64,000 nucleotides of DNA from Chryseobacterium sp. 52 (lineage in GTDB: Bacteria > Bacteroidota > Bacteroidia > Flavobacteriales > Weeksellaceae): positions 1,344,001 to 1,408,000 of the forward strand of contig NZ_PEEX01000001.1 in the NCBI RefSeq assembly GCF_002754245.1, read 5' to 3'. The position numbers were made by a program, and so were the translations under genes. Positions 49,076 to 56,997 of this stretch are shown piece after piece (the stretch's first letter is position 1; each line of letters opens with the position of its first letter). Below the pieces are notes generated by a model that had not been told where the DNA came from, made no database searches, and saw only the letters and a program-made list of their open reading frames with translations.

Positions 49076-49642
49076 ATGAAACCAAATATATTTTTTACAG
49101 CTGACCATCATTTTGGTCATACCAATATTATAAAATTTTCAGACAGGCCCTTCGCATCTTTGGAACAGATGAATGAAGAACTGATCAAAAGATGGAATGA
49201 AAAGATAGGTACCAATGACACGGTCTACCATCTTGGCGACATCAGTTTAGGAAAGCCCGATTTCACCAAAGAAATTCTTGACAGACTGAACGGTAAGATC
49301 CATTTGATCAGAGGAAATCATGAAGGGGCAGCATTGACCTATCCCAAACGATTCGAATCCATAAGAGACTATCATGAGCTGAAAATTGATGAACCGGAAA
49401 ACAGTAACGGCAAGCAGAAAATTATTCTCCTGCATTACGCCATGCGCACATGGAACGGCTCACACCGCGGAGTCTGGCAATTATACGGTCATTCACACGG
49501 AACACTGCCCGATGATGAGACGGCTTTAAGTTTTGACGTAGGCGTAGACTGTCATGATTTTTACCCGATTTCATACGAAGATGTGAAAGAACTGATGAAA
49601 CGAAAAAAATGGTCACCACCATTTGGACCTCGAGAAGAATAG
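49076..49642 (+). CDS. Calcineurin-like metallophosphoesterase
   Basis: A 188-residue protein with the full two-metal motif set: ADHHFGHTNI, YHLGDIS, LIRGNHE, LLHYA and YGHSHG. Members of this compact group hydrolyse phosphomonoesters or cyclic phosphodiesters, including 2',3'-cyclic ends. In this operon it could remove cyclic or 2'/3' phosphates before ligation, which is inference. Confidence 0.85.
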   Translation: MKPNIFFTADHHFGHTNIIKFSDRPFASLEQMNEELIKRWNEKIGTNDTVYHLGDISLGKPDFTKEILDRLNGKIHLIRGNHEGAALTYPKRFESIRDYHELKIDEPENSNGKQKIILLHYAMRTWNGSHRGVWQLYGHSHGTLPDDETALSFDVGVDCHDFYPISYEDVKELMKRKKWSPPFGPREE

Positions 49643-49730
49643 GGAGCTATACACAAGAAGTAATGAGTGGCAGTTATAGTAATCATTAATGAATTCTACA
49701 CGACTACTTTTTACATTTTATAAAAAAACA

Positions 49731-50276
49731 ATGAACACAACAAACGAAATATTAATTATCGACCTGGAAGCCACCTGTTGGGAAAACGACAGAATTCCCA
49801 TCGGGCAAAAAGTTGATATTATAGAAATAGGGATCTGCAAGTTGGATTTACAGTCAAAAACCATTTCCCAAAAACAAAGCATTTATGTAATTCCCGAAAG
49901 ATCGGAAATCAATCAATTCTGTACCGGATTGACGGGAATTACTCCGCAACTGATAGACGATAAAGGAATCTATTTTGAAGAAGCCTGTGAGAAAATTAAA
50001 GAAGAATATCATTCAATGCCACTTACCTGGGCAGGGTATGGAAACTTTGATAAAGAGCAGATTTTTGAACAATGTGACTGGCTCGGAATTGAAATCCCTT
50101 TTTCTTATGAATATCTGAATATCATGGAAGAGTTCAGAAGCCATTTCAGACTTCAAAAAATGATTGGCTTGAAAAGAGCCCTTTATCATCTGAAAATGGA
50201 TTTTGAAGGAAACCATCACAGCGGAGCAGACGATGCTTATAATGCGGCCAAAATTTTACAGAAGATTTTGGAGTAA
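49731..50276 (+). CDS. DEDDh 3'-5' exonuclease, ERI-1/KapD type, copy 1
   Basis: 181 residues from the ATG at 49731 (a longer frame begins at 49689). Exo I: IIDLEATCW; Exo II: WAGYGNFDKEQIFEQC; Exo III: HHSGADDAYNAAKIL, with the His and Asp of the DEDDh class. The phrase IDLEATCW is typical of 3'hExo/ERI-1 relatives that trim RNA 3' ends. Its paralogue follows after 24 nt. Confidence 0.88.
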   Translation: MNTTNEILIIDLEATCWENDRIPIGQKVDIIEIGICKLDLQSKTISQKQSIYVIPERSEINQFCTGLTGITPQLIDDKGIYFEEACEKIKEEYHSMPLTWAGYGNFDKEQIFEQCDWLGIEIPFSYEYLNIMEEFRSHFRLQKMIGLKRALYHLKMDFEGNHHSGADDAYNAAKILQKILE

Positions 50277-50300
50277 AGTACTAACAATAAATTTAAACAA

Positions 50301-50852
50301 ATGAAAACAACAGAAAATATATTAATTATAGACCTGGAAGCTACCTGCTGGGACGACAGACCACCCAGGGGCCAGGAAAGTGAGATCATTGAGATCGGAG
50401 TGTGTATGATGAATGCCACAACCGGTAAGATCTCAAAAAATGAAGGCATTCTTGTGAAGCCACAATACTCAAAGGTGAGTCCTTTCTGTACTGAGCTGAC
50501 TTCTATCACGCAGTCTATGCTGGATTCAGAGGGAATCATGCTGGAAGATGCACTCGATATTCTGAGAGCAGAATACGATTCTGAAGATCTCACCTGGGCG
50601 AGCTACGGAAATTATGATCTGAATATGCTGCAAAATCAGGCCAGAAGATTCAATGTAGATTATCCTTTGAGCGATGATCATATCAATGTGAAAACATTGT
50701 TCGGGGAACTGCATCCCACCGTTCGTAAAAGTGTCGGAATGGCAAGAGCTTTGGGAGAACTGAATTTTACCCTTGAAGGTACGCACCACAGAGGGGTAGA
50801 CGATGCGAAGAATATTGCAAAGATTCTGCATTGGTGTCTTCAAAAAGCTTAA
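50301..50852 (+). CDS. DEDDh 3'-5' exonuclease, ERI-1/KapD type, copy 2
   Basis: 183 residues, the same motifs as copy 1: IIDLEATCW, WASYGNYDLNML, HHRGVDDAKNIAKIL. The two are roughly half identical and arose by tandem duplication, so they may act on different ends or form a pair. Confidence 0.88.
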   Translation: MKTTENILIIDLEATCWDDRPPRGQESEIIEIGVCMMNATTGKISKNEGILVKPQYSKVSPFCTELTSITQSMLDSEGIMLEDALDILRAEYDSEDLTWASYGNYDLNMLQNQARRFNVDYPLSDDHINVKTLFGELHPTVRKSVGMARALGELNFTLEGTHHRGVDDAKNIAKILHWCLQKA

Positions 50853-50914
50853 TTAAATTTTGATATAAAACCTTTAAAATTCGTATATTTAAAAGTATTT
50901 CGAATTTTAAATTG

Positions 50915-51940
50915 ATGATTGAAAAGTATAATCTTTTAGAACATATCAGAAGCCGGCCGGGAATGTATATAGGTGCTTTAAATGACTATGGATATGAAGA
51001 ATTATTAAACTACTTGATTACAGACTTTATAATGCTGGATATTTACGAGTTTACTTTTTCATTAAAAAAAGACAATCAATTAATCATTGAAGTTTCCGGT
51101 CATAAAACTTTTCTTCCCATTGTAAACGCCCTGAAAGATCTTCATAATTATCAGGATAATATATTTTATTTATCATTAGCCGGAATTGTTGCACTATCTG
51201 AATTTTCGAGCTTCGAAATGAATGGTAAATGTATTTTAAGATCCAAAAAAGGAAGTCCTGAAATTTTAGAAGATACGGATGATCATACGTTGAATAGAAT
51301 AAAGATTGAGTTTACACCCGATAAAGAAATTTTTAAAGACTTAATTGTCAGTTATGACTGTCTGAATGAGTTATTTAAAAGGTTTTGTTTTCTGAACCCT
51401 CAAATAAAAATTAAAAGTATTGATGAATCCAAATTTGAAAAACAAATTAATTTTTTTCATTACAAAAATGGATTGGCCGAAATAATCGAGTATGAATTGA
51501 AGAAAAACGCTCTGTATATTTCTCCTGTTTTTAAATTAGATTTTCAAAAAGACACAGAATTTTCCTACTCATTGGCCTTAGCATTTGTAGAGGATTATGG
51601 GTTGAAACTTAATAAAATTAAAGTGTATGCCAACTACAAAGAAACAATTTTGGGAGGCTCATTATTGGATGGAATTTTTCAGGGTCTTAAGAAATTTTTT
51701 AAAGAAGAATCTTTAAAAAGAAATTTAAAATTAAGTGTGACAAATGCAAAACTTCGGAAATATCTTTTTATTTATGCTTCGGTAAAAGGTGAACTGGTGT
51801 ATTTAGGCTCAGTAAAATGGAAATTAGGCACTCCTAAGGTTCAGACTGAGATCAGGAAATTTGTTTATGATGAATTGAAACTGTATTTCACCCATAAAGA
51901 CGAAGAGATTTTTGAGATTTTAAAAATTTTACAAGAATAA
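50915..51940 (+). CDS. Degenerate GyrB-like (GHKL/transducer) protein, 341 aa
   Basis: 341 residues from the ATG at 50915. The opening LLEHIRSRPGMYIGALNDYGYEELLNYL copies the start of type II topoisomerase B subunits (IRKRPGMYIG), but the Bergerat-fold Asn/Asp motif (ExxDNSxD) and the G-rich ATP lid are absent. The remainder has the length of ATPase plus transducer domains. It may keep the dimer fold without ATP hydrolysis. Last plus-strand gene before a terminator. Confidence 0.65.
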   Translation: MIEKYNLLEHIRSRPGMYIGALNDYGYEELLNYLITDFIMLDIYEFTFSLKKDNQLIIEVSGHKTFLPIVNALKDLHNYQDNIFYLSLAGIVALSEFSSFEMNGKCILRSKKGSPEILEDTDDHTLNRIKIEFTPDKEIFKDLIVSYDCLNELFKRFCFLNPQIKIKSIDESKFEKQINFFHYKNGLAEIIEYELKKNALYISPVFKLDFQKDTEFSYSLALAFVEDYGLKLNKIKVYANYKETILGGSLLDGIFQGLKKFFKEESLKRNLKLSVTNAKLRKYLFIYASVKGELVYLGSVKWKLGTPKVQTEIRKFVYDELKLYFTHKDEEIFEILKILQE

Positions 51941-51952
51941 AGATATCAATGG

Positions 51953-51976
51953 CTCCCTTTTTAAAGGGAGTTTTTT
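51953..51976. terminator. Bidirectional rho-independent terminator
   Basis: CTCCCTTT and AAAGGGAG pair around TT, followed by T6. Ends the exonuclease/GyrB-like unit and the convergent hydrolase gene. Confidence 0.85.
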
Positions 51977-51977
51977 C

Positions 51978-52868
51978 TTATTCCATACACAAGTCTCTTA
52001 TACTTTCAGAAACCAACTCATATAGCTCAGCATGAATAGAATGCCCCATTCCTTCTATTAGAATCAGTTCAGAACTGGTAATTGAATCAGCAATGTCTTT
52101 TCCACAATCCGGGTGGAAAATGAGATCTTCCGTTCCGTGAATGACTAAAACAGGAGCCGTTATTTTTCGAAGTACTTCAGTATCATACTGGAATGAACCC
52201 ATAGCGAGCAGCTGCCTGAAAATTCCGTTTTTAATTTGAGAACGGTATAATTCTTCTTCAATGATTTTTGTTTCCTGTTTTTCATCCAAGGGATAAACAT
52301 TGCCATTGGTTTTTTCCGCAAAGAGTAGTTTTTGCTTAATATAACCTTCTTTATCTACCATTGGATCAATGGAAGGCTGCATCATCATAGCCATGACTTC
52401 AGGATCGGAGGGTGGGAGAGAAGGACGTAAAGAGGTAGACATAATAATCGTGAGTGATAAAATCCGTTCCGGAAAATAAGACCCAAGCAACTGGGCAATA
52501 ATACCACCCATGGATCGACCTGCAATATGAACTTTTTCAATACCCAGATAATTCAGAAGTCCGATTACATCTTCAGCCATATCCACTAATGAATACGGAA
52601 GGTCTTCTTTTTTGAAACTTGCCAGTGTATGTTGAATTCCCTTATCGAAATTCAATTCTTTTTCTGAAATAAAAATTGAACCTCCCGAATCTCTGTTGTC
52701 AAAGCGGATCACCTTAAAACCTTTGTTTACAAGTAGCTTGCAAAAATGATCGTCCCATCGGATCATTTGACTTCCCAATCCTGAGATAAGAACAATACTC
52801 TGATTATTATTATCACCAAAAATCTCATAACATACGCTGATATTATTGATGTCTGCTGTCTTTTTCAT
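51978..52868 (-). CDS. Alpha/beta hydrolase
   Basis: A 296-residue alpha/beta-hydrolase: oxyanion region VLISGLGSQM, nucleophile in HIAGRSMGGII (G-x-S-x-G), acid in VIHGTEDLIFHPD, and His in EGMGHSIH. Likely an esterase or aromatic-compound hydrolase. Minus-strand gene; with the MarR and GIY-YIG genes it forms an inserted divergent block inside the island. Confidence 0.88.
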   Translation of the reverse strand: MKKTADINNISVCYEIFGDNNNQSIVLISGLGSQMIRWDDHFCKLLVNKGFKVIRFDNRDSGGSIFISEKELNFDKGIQHTLASFKKEDLPYSLVDMAEDVIGLLNYLGIEKVHIAGRSMGGIIAQLLGSYFPERILSLTIIMSTSLRPSLPPSDPEVMAMMMQPSIDPMVDKEGYIKQKLLFAEKTNGNVYPLDEKQETKIIEEELYRSQIKNGIFRQLLAMGSFQYDTEVLRKITAPVLVIHGTEDLIFHPDCGKDIADSITSSELILIEGMGHSIHAELYELVSESIRDLCME

Positions 52869-52995
52869 TATTTTGTTACATTAAATAAAATTTCTTTCAC
52901 AGGTAGTAACCTTGAATCCTTAATAACATCTTCAATATTCTTTTGACATAAATGTTTCCCTGTTTCAAAAGCAGGAGATAGATCTTTTTCTGACA

Positions 52996-53334
52996 TTAAT
53001 ATAAAAGAGAGTCACACTCAGAAATTACGGTTTTTTCAGCCTGGGTAATTTCTTGACGATAATTGATATAAGGAGTTTCCTGCGGGAGAACAATGGCCAC
53101 AAATTCAAAAGTAAATGCCTCACTGCCATATTCTGTCCAGTCGTTTTGAAATGATATATTGGAAAATTGCCCGGTATTGAGTGAAAATTTCATCTTATTA
53201 ACAAGAGCTTCCAGATGTAATGATCCCTGAATATAACGTTTTTCATTCACCCTATTGGTAACTGAAAGAACGCCCATGGTAACGGGATGATTTTTTGCTT
53301 TTTCTCTGAGCTGCTGCCTCAGTGTATTCTTCAT
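52996..53334 (-). CDS. Small GIY-YIG nuclease-family protein
   Basis: A 112-residue protein. TMGVLSVTNRVNEKRYIQGSLHLEALVNKMKF corresponds to the GIY-YIG start (here G-V-L...Y-I-Q-G), then NDWTEYGSEAFTFEFVAIV as in stand-alone flavobacterial members. The exact GIY and YIG triplets are altered, so activity is uncertain. Confidence 0.65.
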   Translation of the reverse strand: MKNTLRQQLREKAKNHPVTMGVLSVTNRVNEKRYIQGSLHLEALVNKMKFSLNTGQFSNISFQNDWTEYGSEAFTFEFVAIVLPQETPYINYRQEITQAEKTVISECDSLLY

Positions 53335-53351
53335 AATATATAATTTTTTGA

Positions 53352-53777
53352 TTACTGAATATTACCTCCCAGTTCTTGAATAAAATCTGCAGCAATACGG
53401 AGTGTTTTACTTTTCTTAGGAGGTAGGATTTCCTGCGTGATGTTTTCGGCAGTCTTTTTAGCCTCTTCAAATATTTTCTTTCCTGTTTCTGTAATGACAA
53501 CATAGCTTACTCTTGCGTCTCTCTCATTCGCTTCTCTGGATACCAATCCTATTTTTTCCAAAGGATTAAGCAATCTTGTAACTCCTGAAGCGGTAAGCCC
53601 TATTTTTTCAGCAAGATCGATTCTTCGCATTTTACTTTCAGAAGAATGATACAGGATGTAAAGAATCACAAAATCATTCAGCCCAAGTCCGTGCACATTT
53701 AAAGAATCAAACTTCCTGGCCATTACCGACTGCAGTTTATTGATGTTAATTAAAAATAATAGTTCGGTGCTTATCAT
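53352..53777 (-). CDS. MarR-family transcriptional regulator
   Basis: A 141-residue winged-helix protein: MRRIDLAEKIGLTASGVTRLLNPLEKIGLVSREANERDARVSYVVIT is the complete MarR recognition helix and wing. It probably regulates the hydrolase block. Confidence 0.9.
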   Translation of the reverse strand: MISTELLFLININKLQSVMARKFDSLNVHGLGLNDFVILYILYHSSESKMRRIDLAEKIGLTASGVTRLLNPLEKIGLVSREANERDARVSYVVITETGKKIFEEAKKTAENITQEILPPKKSKTLRIAADFIQELGGNIQ

Positions 53778-53943
53778 TGATTTATATTTGAGTTGTCAAG
53801 TAATTTGTGTTTGCAAATATATATATAATTTAATGAATTAATTTTTTTTTGGTGGTTATCTTTAATTGTTTTTTTTGTACAAATAACTGTTTTAAGAAGG
53901 GAGTATGTAAATTTTCAGTAAAATTTGATGGAAAAAATGCACT

Positions 53944-53978
53944 ACGCATAATGATTGCGTAATTATACTTTTACTTTG
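53944..53978 (+). promoter_or_regulatory. Island promoter with shared operator motif, copy 3
   Basis: ACGCATAATGATTGCGT (53944-53960) is an imperfect palindrome (ACGCA/TGCGT) 11 nt before the -7 box TACTTTG (53972-53978). It controls the Cys-rich gene and possibly the permuted tRNA-like RNAs behind it. Confidence 0.65.
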
Positions 53979-53998
53979 CATCAACAAATATAAATGAT

Positions 53999-54355
53999 AT
54001 GAAAAATATTCAGCTTTTATGTAAATCATGCAGTATAAAACTAACGGAAGTTTTACATGTTGTTTCAGAATCGAAGATAAAATGGGAATACGAGCAGGAT
54101 ATATTAGGAGAGAAAGAAGCTGTGATTTCTATGCATCTTGATACCATGTATATTTTAACAAATCTTGATGATGAAGAGCTGATCAATCATCCCGATTGCA
54201 ACAGATTTTCCGGGTGCTGCGGGAGTTCAGGCTCGAATGGAGTAAACAGACTCTGTAAAAATGGACATGAAGTGGCAACTGAAACTTCAGATTGCTGTAC
54301 ATCTTTATATCTGTCATTCAGTTCAGATCATGTAATAATAAAAGAAATACCGTAA
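53999..54355 (+). CDS. Cys-rich island protein, 118 aa
   Basis: A 118-residue protein with an N-terminal CKSC pair, a second cluster NRFSGCCGSSGSNGVNRLC and CC near the end, nine Cys in total. The spacing suggests a zinc-binding fold. It is under the shared operator and directly precedes the tRNA-like cluster before the Band-7 gene. Possibly an RNA-binding or sensor protein. Confidence 0.6.
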   Translation: MKNIQLLCKSCSIKLTEVLHVVSESKIKWEYEQDILGEKEAVISMHLDTMYILTNLDDEELINHPDCNRFSGCCGSSGSNGVNRLCKNGHEVATETSDCCTSLYLSFSSDHVIIKEIP

Positions 54356-54502
54356 AACTGTATTTCTGTAAAGATATCAGGCGGGTCATGTTGGGTGTTT
54401 CAGTATATCACCATTGCAGAAGAATTTGTTGAGAAACATTACTTCTTTCTGTTCAGCCTGACCTGAAGGTTTTAGGGGTTTGCCATAAAACTTCTCCCAT
54501 GT

Positions 54503-54573
54503 GCTATGTGTCGAAGGTTCGAGTCCTTCTGTTTCCTTTGGGAAATATAACTCAGTTCGGATAGAGTAATAGC
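54503..54573 (+). ncRNA. Circularly permuted tRNA-like RNA P1
   Basis: Order in DNA: anticodon-stem 3' strand GCTAT (54503-54507), variable loop, T-arm GAAGG-TTCGAGT-CCTTC (54513-54529), acceptor 3' strand TGTTTCC (54530-54536), TTTG, acceptor 5' strand GGAAATA (54541-54547), D-arm ACTC/GAGT, anticodon-stem 5' strand ATAGC (54569-54573). All stems pair (acceptor 7/7 with one G-U, anticodon 5/5), so a full cloverleaf forms with its ends in the anticodon loop. Confidence 0.7.
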
Positions 54574-54581
54574 TTTTATGC

Positions 54582-54658
54582 GAAGGTTCGAATCCTTCTC
54601 TCAATATAATTGAGATAGCTCAGTTGGTTAGAGCACTACACTTCCCATGTAGTTGAAG
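54582..54658 (+). ncRNA. Circularly permuted tRNA-like RNA P2 (Gly UCC)
   Basis: T-arm GAAGG-TTCGAAT-CCTTC (54582-54598), acceptor 3' strand TCTCAAT (54599-54605), ATA, acceptor 5' strand ATTGAG A (54609-54615, 7/7 pairs), D-arm GCTC/GAGC, anticodon arm CTACA-CTTCCCA-TGTAG (UCC, Gly), then TTGAAG, which is the beginning of the T-stem again. The break is thus at the variable loop/T-stem border. Confidence 0.7.
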
Positions 54659-54660
54659 AT

Positions 54661-55128
54661 AGACTGAAAATCTATTTTTTACAAAGTTTTCAATGTTTCT
54701 TTAAAAAACATTTTGTTAGGGGAAAAGTTGAGGTTTTTTCAGTTGTTGAATCAACACTTTTGAAAAAGCCAGTAAGAGAAGATTTTTTCTGAAGATGAAG
54801 TTCAGACGATGAATACATGAATTTAAATGCATTTTCTAAAAAGGATGATTTTCCGCGTGAGCGATGGTAACGGATATCCTTTTTTGTCACATGGAGCGTA
54901 GTCGAAATGGGAACAAAAAAGATAGAAGAGAACGTAGCGACCCAAGCTGCTGCTGTAGCGATGGCAAGGGACACGCCCAAGGTCTGAATACTTAGAGAAT
55001 AAGTTTAGAGCCATTATTCTGAAAACGAATGAAATTTTTCGAAAAGCTTTGCTTCCGCCATTTTTTGGAATAAAGAACCTCGGTTTTCCTTTTTTTAAAC
55101 AAATAATAACACGTAAAAATAAAATATA
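54661..55128. other. Leader region of the Band-7 gene, no gene seen
   Basis: 470 bp between P2 and the Band-7 gene. A 7-nt-loop hairpin ATAGA-CTGAAAA-TCTAT (54658-54674) begins it. The middle has the GC-richer phrase CATGGAGCGTAGTCGAAATGG that is reminiscent of dispersed repeats. Frames here have no protein-like composition. A long 5' leader for the Band-7 mRNA containing P1/P2 is possible. Confidence 0.4.
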
Positions 55129-56646
55129 ATGATAAAAAATGTACAAATTAAAGCGTATCAAATTGGTTTGGTCTTCAAAAACCGAAACTTAACTGAAATT
55201 GTAAAAGAAGGTAATCATTGGGTGCTTGGAAATAAATCTGTAGACATCTATGAAATGAAATCCCCGTTTGAAGCAGGTGAAGATTTACCTATTCTCTTGA
55301 GAAATGAAAACTTGAAAAGCCTGTTGGAAGTTATAGATGTGAAAGATGGAGAGATCGTTTTAATGTATGAAAACGGAACCTTCAAAGAAGTCTTGAACGT
55401 GGGTCAGTATGCTTTCTGGAAAGGAATGATCAACAGAGAATTCCGGAAAATAGATATAGCAAAAGTTGAAATTACAGAGGACGTTTCTAAAACAGTCCTG
55501 GAAAATATAAAGTTGAAAAATTTCGTAAGAAAGTTTATAGTGACCAACCAATATAAAGGATTATTACTGATTGACGGAAAATTAGACCAGGTGTTGGAAG
55601 CCGGCACGTACTACTTCTGGAACAATGAAATGATTGTTGAACTTAAGAGCATCGATCCCAATTATGAAGTTAAATCTCAGTTAGGAGCGGGTATAGATTT
55701 ACCTGTTCTGTTGAAAAATGAAAACTTGAAAAACCAGTTGGAAATGGTAGACGTAAAAGACGGAGAAATCATTCTGACGCATGAAAACGGAATCTTCAAG
55801 GATGTCTTGTATGTGGGTCAATATGCTTTCTGGAAAGGAATGATCAAAAGAGAATTTCAAAAAATAGATGTAACGAAAGTTGAAATTACAGAAGAAGTTT
55901 CTACTACAATTCTGGGGAATATTAGGGTGACGAATTTAGTAAGAAAGTTTATTGTAACCAATCAGTATAAAGCATTATTACTGATTGACGGTAAATTGAT
56001 CAAAGTTCTGGAAGCAGGTACCTACTACTTTTGGAATAACGAGATTTCTGTAGAAGTAAGATCTATTGATATGCGTATGCAGCAAATGGAAATTGCGGGT
56101 CAGGAACTTTTAACCAAAGACAAAGCTATGCTTCGTATCAATTTCTATGTGCGTTTTCAGGTGGAAAGCATTGAAAAGGCATTGATGGAAAATAAAGAAT
56201 ATGATAAGCAATTGTATATTCTGATGCAACTGGCATTGCGGGAGTTTGTGGGAGCTTTAACATTGGATGAGCTGTTGTTGAAAAAAGACGCAGTAGGAAA
56301 AGAAATCCTAGAAAATCTGGGTAACAAAGCCGAAGATTTAGGTCTTAAAGCTTCCGATGCAGGTATCCGGGATGTGATCTTAACAGGAGAAATGAAGGAA
56401 ATCATGAATCAGGTGTTGATTGCTGAGAAAAAAGCTCAGGCTAACAGCATTATGCGCCGTGAAGAAACAGCTTCCACAAGAAGTTTGCTGAACACGGCAA
56501 AACTGATGGAAGAGAATGAAGTTTTATGGAAGCTGAAAGAAATGGAATATATGGAGAAAATCGCCGACAAAATTGGAGATATCACCGTTTCTGGAAACAG
56601 CAATATTGTTTCCCAGCTAAAAGAGATCTTCGTTAACAGAAACTAA
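55129..56646 (+). CDS. Soluble SPFH/Band-7 protein with duplicated N-terminal module
   Basis: A 505-residue protein with no membrane segment or signal, unlike most slipins and prohibitins. Residues about 55-185 and 190-315 are a tandem duplication (LPILLRNENLKSLLEVIDVKDGEI versus LPVLLKNENLKNQLEMVDVKDGEI, both ending EAGTYYFWNNE). An SPFH core follows (RINFYVRFQVESIEKALM, LQLALREFVGALTLDELL), then a helical oligomerisation end (MNQVLIAEKKAQANSIMRREE). SPFH proteins form large rings; in RNA-repair clusters they are proposed scaffolds bound to a tRNA-like RNA. Here two permuted tRNA-like genes lie directly upstream. Confidence 0.85.
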   Translation: MIKNVQIKAYQIGLVFKNRNLTEIVKEGNHWVLGNKSVDIYEMKSPFEAGEDLPILLRNENLKSLLEVIDVKDGEIVLMYENGTFKEVLNVGQYAFWKGMINREFRKIDIAKVEITEDVSKTVLENIKLKNFVRKFIVTNQYKGLLLIDGKLDQVLEAGTYYFWNNEMIVELKSIDPNYEVKSQLGAGIDLPVLLKNENLKNQLEMVDVKDGEIILTHENGIFKDVLYVGQYAFWKGMIKREFQKIDVTKVEITEEVSTTILGNIRVTNLVRKFIVTNQYKALLLIDGKLIKVLEAGTYYFWNNEISVEVRSIDMRMQQMEIAGQELLTKDKAMLRINFYVRFQVESIEKALMENKEYDKQLYILMQLALREFVGALTLDELLLKKDAVGKEILENLGNKAEDLGLKASDAGIRDVILTGEMKEIMNQVLIAEKKAQANSIMRREETASTRSLLNTAKLMEENEVLWKLKEMEYMEKIADKIGDITVSGNSNIVSQLKEIFVNRN

Positions 56647-56997
56647 TCATCATCATTATAAGGGGCAGCTTGTGTAAAACAGACTGCCTCTGTTTATAAA
56701 ATAATGATGAAAAAGAAGATAAAATACACTTTACGGAAAACAATTAATCCATATTTTTAGCATTGGCTGGAGAGATAGATTTTCATTATTCTATTGATAA
56801 TTATCCAAAATGATTTTTGCCTTAAATGGGAGTTTAATATTTTTGTATAATAAAAAGAATTCTATTTAACTTTTATTCAGAAATGCTTGCAGAAGTCCTA
56901 TTGAAAGCATAATTTTTTGTTAAAAAAATCACTTTGTAGGGATATTTAAAGGTCTGTCAGTCATTTTTTTGTTATTTTAGTCCCCAAGATTGGAATT
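56647..56997. other. Intergenic region, promoter only
   Basis: 350 bp. Shortly after the Band-7 stop, GGGGCAG and CTGCCTC may pair as a weak terminator. TATTTTAG about 18 nt before the next ATG is a candidate -7 box. No tRNA-like fold or operator motif was found. Confidence 0.4.

Noticed and set aside
51978..53777. Alpha/beta hydrolase, GIY-YIG and MarR block as part of the RNA-repair system
   Set aside because: Opposite strand, own regulator and no operator motif; it looks like an ordinary metabolic insertion. The GIY-YIG protein could still have an RNA or DNA role but nothing in the sequence shows it.
54432..54536. A single long tRNA-like RNA using GAAACA (54433-54438) with TGTTTC
   Set aside because: It would be about 105 nt with no D-arm or anticodon arm. 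Pairing of the same TGTTTCC strand with GGAAATA downstream gives a complete cloverleaf (P1) and is the better explanation.
54690..54980. Minus-strand frame of 96 codons in front of the Band-7 gene
   Set aside because: Composition is not protein-like after the first 25 residues and it opposes the surrounding transcription; likely the leader region of the Band-7 gene.
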